NCBI GenBank assembly: GCA_043777755.1
Contig: JAYWHK010000190.1
Location: forward strand, 1-8,749
Direction of reading: 5' to 3'
DNA from: CANHEE01 sp043777755
GTDB lineage: Bacteria; Bacteroidota; Bacteroidia; Chitinophagales; Saprospiraceae
Length of the DNA stretch: 8,749 nt
Below the pieces are notes generated by a model that was not told the DNA's origin, made no database searches, and saw nothing but the letters and a program-made list of their open reading frames with translations. Shown piece after piece: positions 6,101 through 8,749 of this stretch (its first letter is position 1; each line of letters begins with the position of its first letter). A program made the position numbers and the translations under genes.

Positions 6101-8259
6101 AAAGTACTACCGTAATTATCTAACATTCCTGTTAGTCCGAAGCTCGAAGGAGCAGAAAATCCTATTGCGCCACCGTCTTCTTGAAAAATATAACTTGGTC
6201 CAAGCGATTTAGTAGGTATATGTATTTGTCCTGAATAACACCCATGTGCTAAAAAATAAAAGTAACGCCCTTTATTTTCCAATTCACTGGGTCCATCAAG
6301 AGAGTATTCAAGATTAGATGTAGAGGAGTGACCGTAATAATTCACAATACTTGCACCTTCTCTTATTCTTTTTCTTACTTGCTCAGAGTTAGAACTTTGT
6401 ACTGGGTCAGAACTCGTTTTGTAAAACGTTGAAACTTGCGCTCCAAATTTATTATTGATAATTACATTTGCCATTCCATTAAGGCTGGTCAAAAATTCTG
6501 GGTAACCTCCAACCAAATGTACGACATTCTTAGACCAAAGTCTATCTTTTATATTACTATTTGCATTTTTTTGTACTAATTCATACTCTTTTACCTTCTT
6601 TAGATATATTCTAACATCATCAGGTGATAGGACAGGAATTCTTCCAACACTTAGTTTTTGTTTTGGACTCCATTTTGTTGCTGTAATTAGATTGTCACTT
6701 CCTGGAAATCCATAAGTTGGGACAGTTAAAAATGAGCTAAAATTCGCAAAATAATTAGGGTCTCTTAGTTCTCTATACTCTAATCCTTTTCCAATAATAA
6801 AAAGTGATTTTGCACTCCATTTAGCAGCAGCAAAATTTGAAAAATTTTGTAATGACATACAGTGCCTATCAATTCCGTAAGAAAATTGATCATATAGCTG
6901 TTGAATATCTACAACGATTGATTTGTAACTACCACCATCAATACTTGAACGATAGTTTGCATACTCTTTCACCCAGTCTTTACTATTACTTTTGGGGTCT
7001 TTGTAATAAACAGGATTTGAAAGGATGATATAATTTCCTGTATTTTGTTTAAAATCTACAAATTTTACGGGTTCAAGGACAACTTTATTGAAATCAGGGC
7101 TATCTATAATTAATATTTTTCGTGTTTGTAACGAAGGAGGAATAACAGCTTTGATAATACCATTCTCAACAGTCGGTGTTAGTCTTAAATTATTAGTTAA
7201 GTCATACAGAACGGGGTTTGATACATTAATTTTTTCAACTTCTAAGTATTTACTTGCATTGGAAGCATCTAATTCGAAAGAAACTCTTTTTTTACTAAAA
7301 TTAAATGAATGTGGATAAGTAAAGCGCAAATAGGCTATTCTATGCTTATCTAATGGAACACCATTTTTACTGTTAATTTCAATAGATGATGAATTGTCTA
7401 AATCGGTATTATTAATTTCTATATTAAAATTACGTGTATTAAATTCATTGGCTAACGAATCTTTTTTTAATAAAACACCATTGTACTTAACTTCCCAATA
7501 GTGTATAGAAGGAGGAATCGTAGCGGCAGCTGGAAATACTTTTCCAAAACCAAGCCGACCTTCCACAATAGCTTTCTTATTATTTTTAATTAAGCCATCT
7601 AATGAAAATGGTATTTTACGAGTATTAAGATAAGTACTTGCAAAACCTTCTGCCATATCAAAAGAGCTGAGTGTCAAATTACTGGTTATGATTTTTTCGT
7701 AATATTTATCATAACCTCCATTTAGCAAATCAAAGCTATGAAAAGTTGTATCTATTTGATACATACAATGAGTTTCCTTGATAGGAGGATTGACCAAATT
7801 ATTAGTAATTTCTTTAAAGTTATTGGATGGCAAATTAGACCATGTCAAAAAATAGCTTATTGTATCATTAAACATACTATAGGCTGGATTCATCTGATGC
7901 GTAAGTGGAGTACGGAACAATTCAGCATCTAATTCACCTCTATTTTTTTTTGCATAAAACTCTACATAATCATTGTTTGTAAAAAGGTTATTATTGCTAA
8001 TGTAGATAGGGATTTCTTTCCCAAGTGCATAAATTTTGAGCTGATTCCCTTTGACATTTGCCAATGGAATACCAGCATTTTTTAAGTCTTGATAGTTAAT
8101 TTTATAAATACCATCTTTTGCGATTTTCATTTTGTAGTAAGTCTGGGCATAATTAATCCACTCATTACCGTATAATGTATCCTTTCCATTCCACATCTGA
8201 GCGGAAAGAGAGAAAGATAAGGCTAATAAAATTGATAGGAAACCATATTTTTTTTTCAT
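3181..8259 (-). CDS. porU2: PorU2-like C25 (gingipain-type) cysteine peptidase, T9SS
   Basis: A 1692-residue secreted protein. Residues 1-20 are a Sec signal peptide (MKKK, hydrophobic core, SLSA|Q). An N-terminal beta region with IAKDGIYKINYQDLK (46-60) resembles the start of PorU. The C25 peptidase domain (about 405-770) has the catalytic dyad His644 in NYYGHSS and Cys674 in LAHGCYSG, and ends in GDPAIKL (761-767). CARDB-like beta sandwiches lie at about 775-900 and 1325-1435, an Ig/FN3-like segment at about 905-1000, a probable ILEI/GG-type domain at about 1060-1195 (RKDLIKFLDTIPSKSYVIFM), and a bacterial Ig-like segment at 1440-1570. The C-terminus (1580-1692) is a FlgD-like T9SS domain: YPNPF (1584), WDGTDQFGD (1641), NGVYLYKI (1653), GKMVILR (1686). 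PorU (about 1100-1200 residues) is the sortase that removes T9SS signals and attaches cargo to lipopolysaccharide. This longer form, with GCxSG at the nucleophile, fits PorU2, whose exact role is less certain. It ends at a strong terminator and has no PorV gene beside it. No consensus promoter is clear upstream. Confidence 0.9.
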   Translation of the reverse strand: MKKKYGFLSILLALSFSLSAQMWNGKDTLYGNEWINYAQTYYKMKIAKDGIYKINYQDLKNAGIPLANVKGNQLKIYALGKEIPIYISNNNLFTNNDYVEFYAKKNRGELDAELFRTPLTHQMNPAYSMFNDTISYFLTWSNLPSNNFKEITNNLVNPPIKETHCMYQIDTTFHSFDLLNGGYDKYYEKIITSNLTLSSFDMAEGFASTYLNTRKIPFSLDGLIKNNKKAIVEGRLGFGKVFPAAATIPPSIHYWEVKYNGVLLKKDSLANEFNTRNFNIEINNTDLDNSSSIEINSKNGVPLDKHRIAYLRFTYPHSFNFSKKRVSFELDASNASKYLEVEKINVSNPVLYDLTNNLRLTPTVENGIIKAVIPPSLQTRKILIIDSPDFNKVVLEPVKFVDFKQNTGNYIILSNPVYYKDPKSNSKDWVKEYANYRSSIDGGSYKSIVVDIQQLYDQFSYGIDRHCMSLQNFSNFAAAKWSAKSLFIIGKGLEYRELRDPNYFANFSSFLTVPTYGFPGSDNLITATKWSPKQKLSVGRIPVLSPDDVRIYLKKVKEYELVQKNANSNIKDRLWSKNVVHLVGGYPEFLTSLNGMANVIINNKFGAQVSTFYKTSSDPVQSSNSEQVRKRIREGASIVNYYGHSSTSNLEYSLDGPSELENKGRYFYFLAHGCYSGQIHIPTKSLGPSYIFQEDGGAIGFSAPSSFGLTGMLDNYGSTFYSEIGGRSYGKTIGEAIKNTVNTLSTTIYNPAILHNMTYQGDPAIKLITAPTPDYTIDLASIQFQPEVITTLTNRFRLNYRAYNLGRADKDTISVSLIRQLPDGTKIVIKKDTIKGFSYQKELFFDINGAGEYSGGKNIFYLKIDADNRVSELPSDAELNNDVNDGKGIELNILTNDVNLLEPRNFSIINKASLTLKAIPSDVLSNSQKYIFELDTTANFNSSIKQRKEIVQSGGVMNWTPLINFKDSTVYYWRVSPDSTITSPFKWRNSSFIYLKNASEGWNQSHYFQFKDNNFTFIDLLNKDRRFNYQGNSTGVNIKNNDLNILRPSVGINELTSSFKYYAMLDGVNAGVMCWVFNDTTGLPWVSRIYPGTPAHKASIQGYTYDKIDYFFPYRTDNLNGRKDLIKFLDTIPSKSYVIFMTVQYNPAKYLPEKWAADSITIGKNIFSVLEKQGAKLVRNLEKTGSVPYFYFYRKDDPTYPRGEKIWNPNNPDATIGYIAEIKGFWYKGSVKSVNIGAASKWSAIHWRQSEVEAKDTAFLNVYAIKNDGKEDVIFSKTTKNIIDISTLDPVKYPNLRLEWYSRDSTKRTSPQLDYWRVLYDGVPEAVPNAVKLFKFQSDTLQQGQALEMSLAAENVSKYDMKDLLVKFNLKKSDNTQVNYYQKYKPLLNNDTVITRFRLETRDLEGKNTLTVQLNPNKNQVEQDTSNNFAYLNFVVEKDKRNPLVDVTFDGTRILNGDIVSPEPNIVIQMKDENRFLLLDDTSLFRIYLRSPDETKAQLINFDGVKMKFIPATSAKNNRATVELNPKFIKDGDYELLIKAKDATGNKVTDYQLTDKDKGNADFFNYRSSFKVITKSSISKILNYPNPFTTSTHFVYTLTGKEPPAYFKIQVMSVSGKVVRELTQDDLGELRTGTHQTDKSWDGTDQFGDKLANGVYLYKIIAKKANGENYESHETGADQFFKNDVGKMVILR

Positions 8260-8278
8260 TGCTAAATTTTTTGCTAAA
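8259..8278. repeat. Direct repeat TTGCTAAA in the porU2 leader
   Basis: TTGCTAAA occurs at 8259-8266 and 8271-8278, with a 12-bp period, directly upstream of the porU2 start codon. The right copy overlaps the -33 box of the plus-strand promoter at 8270-8302. It could be a regulator site or chance; nothing in the sequence decides. Confidence 0.4.
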
Positions 8279-8302
8279 ACTAATAAATTTTATGTAAATT
8301 TG
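8270..8302 (+). promoter_or_regulatory. Bacteroidota-type promoter for the small membrane protein
   Basis: TTTG (8270-8273), a 21-nt spacer, then TAAATTTG (8295-8302); both boxes match the TTTG / TAnnTTTG consensus. Transcription would start near 8309, leaving about 70 nt of leader before the GTG at 8382. It lies within the 5' region of the divergent porU2 gene, so the two may share or compete for control. Confidence 0.55.
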
Positions 8303-8381
8303 CGTAAAAATACTATTTTATATGGTAATTAGGAAAAATATGGAATCTAAATTTTAAATTTTAACATAAAATAATATAAAA

Positions 8382-8690
8382 GTGATTAAAAATAATATAT
8401 ACTTTTTATACGAAAATATAACATCTAAGTCAAGTATTGTAGCATTGATATTTACATTCTTAGTGATAGTATTGGAATCTCTTATTTTTAATATTGATTA
8501 TGTTAATTTTGTTTACTTACGGTTTTCGCTAAACCAAAATCCGTTATTAGGAATTGTTTGTGGAATCTATGTAGTGTGGAGTGTATTGATATTGTATTTA
8601 TTTATCTATTTTTCAGTCAATTCTAATCCATTTGTAAGGATATTTTATTTTATACTCGATGTTCCAGTATTTCGAATTATTAGCTTATGA
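8382..8690 (+). CDS. Small membrane protein, unknown (possible fragment)
   Basis: A 102-residue hydrophobic protein that I do not recognise. Predicted membrane segments are at about 19-38 (IVALIFTFLVIVLESLIF) and 55-76 (LLGIVCGIYVVWSVLILYLF), with a third hydrophobic stretch at 84-102 that ends at the stop. It starts at GTG; an in-frame TAA at 8367 excludes a longer version, and no ATG lies near the start. A consensus promoter upstream (8270-8302) supports expression. The layout, with two helices and a third cut short, resembles the N-terminal membrane part of larger proteins such as membrane sulfatase or phosphoethanolamine transferases, but no signature residue confirms that. The next frame stays open for about 25 more codons past the stop, to 8721, so a frameshift or decayed gene is possible. 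It could also be a genuine short membrane protein. Confidence 0.5.
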   Translation: MIKNNIYFLYENITSKSSIVALIFTFLVIVLESLIFNIDYVNFVYLRFSLNQNPLLGIVCGIYVVWSVLILYLFIYFSVNSNPFVRIFYFILDVPVFRIISL

Positions 8691-8700
8691 TAAAATCGCC

Positions 8701-8708
8701 TATCTTTG
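8701..8708 (+). promoter_or_regulatory. Candidate -7 promoter box
   Basis: TATCTTTG is an exact match to TAnnTTTG, in the very common Bacteroidota form. A good TTTG -33 box at 19-21 nt upstream is missing, so only the -7 element is claimed. An ATG follows 10 nt downstream and another 25 nt downstream. Confidence 0.45.
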
Positions 8709-8717
8709 TGTTAGAAA

Positions 8718-8749
8718 ATGAAACATAAAGATATGCTAATAAGTGTTTT
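8718..8749 (+). CDS. Possible start of a gene cut by the window edge
   Basis: An open frame begins MKHKDMLISV and runs off the right edge after ten codons. It is supported only by the -7 box at 8701-8708 just upstream. If transcription begins 5-7 nt after that box, the second ATG (8733, MLISV) gives a more usual leader of about 18 nt. Too little is present to name a product. Confidence 0.22.
   Translation, partial: MKHKDMLISV

Noticed and set aside
5483..6212. Small plus-strand open frames within the large protease gene
   Set aside because: They are antisense to a long, clearly coding frame, show no domains, and have no promoter boxes upstream.
8275..8282. Minus-strand TAGTTTTA as a -7 box for porU2
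   Set aside because: It has a mismatch at the final G and no TTTG at 19-21 nt upstream, so I do not claim a promoter.

Overview
The window is AT-rich (about one-third GC by eye) and reads as a chromosome piece from a member of the Bacteroidota, most likely Cytophagales-like. Three things point there. The dominant gene encodes a gingipain-type (C25) secreted protease with a type IX secretion (T9SS) C-terminal domain. Several promoters fit the phylum's TTTG-N19..21-TAnnTTTG form. No Shine-Dalgarno-like sites precede the genes. The genus cannot be fixed from the sequence alone.

Layout, left to right. (1) 57-1085, minus: a polytopic membrane glycosyltransferase of the GT39/ArnT (GT-C) type, short and odd at its C-terminus. 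(2) 1121-2353, plus: a Wzx-type polysaccharide flippase, divergent from gene 1. A compact 65-bp stretch (1071-1135) holds two back-to-back promoters, and each -33 box lies inside the opposite coding region or at its edge. (3) 2346-3101, minus: an FkbM-family SAM-dependent methyltransferase whose stop overlaps the flippase stop by 8 bp, tail to tail. (4) 3118-3156: a 32-bp perfect palindrome plus a T6 tract, a strong terminator for the gene to its right. (5) 3181-8259, minus: a 1692-residue PorU2-like C25 peptidase with a signal peptide, a His644/Cys674 dyad, several beta-sandwich modules, a probable ILEI/GG-type domain and a FlgD-like T9SS C-terminal domain. (6) 8260-8381: a divergent intergenic region with a consensus plus-strand promoter and a short direct repeat. 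(7) 8382-8690, plus: a small two- to three-pass membrane protein I do not recognise, possibly a fragment. (8) At the right edge, a -7 box and an ATG suggest a further plus-strand gene that runs off the window.

How they may fit together (inference): genes 1-3 are typical of surface-glycan synthesis and export (lipid-linked sugar transfer, flipping, O-methylation). PorU-type sortases attach T9SS cargo to a surface lipopolysaccharide, so finding a PorU2-like protein beside glycan genes is suggestive. However, the terminator and the gene orientations argue against one operon, and PorV, the usual PorU partner, is not here. I see no CRISPR, tRNA, rRNA, insertion sequence or clear defence system. 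The main points of interest are the PorU2-like protein, the promoter architecture at 1071-1135, and several glycan/membrane genes that look shortened.
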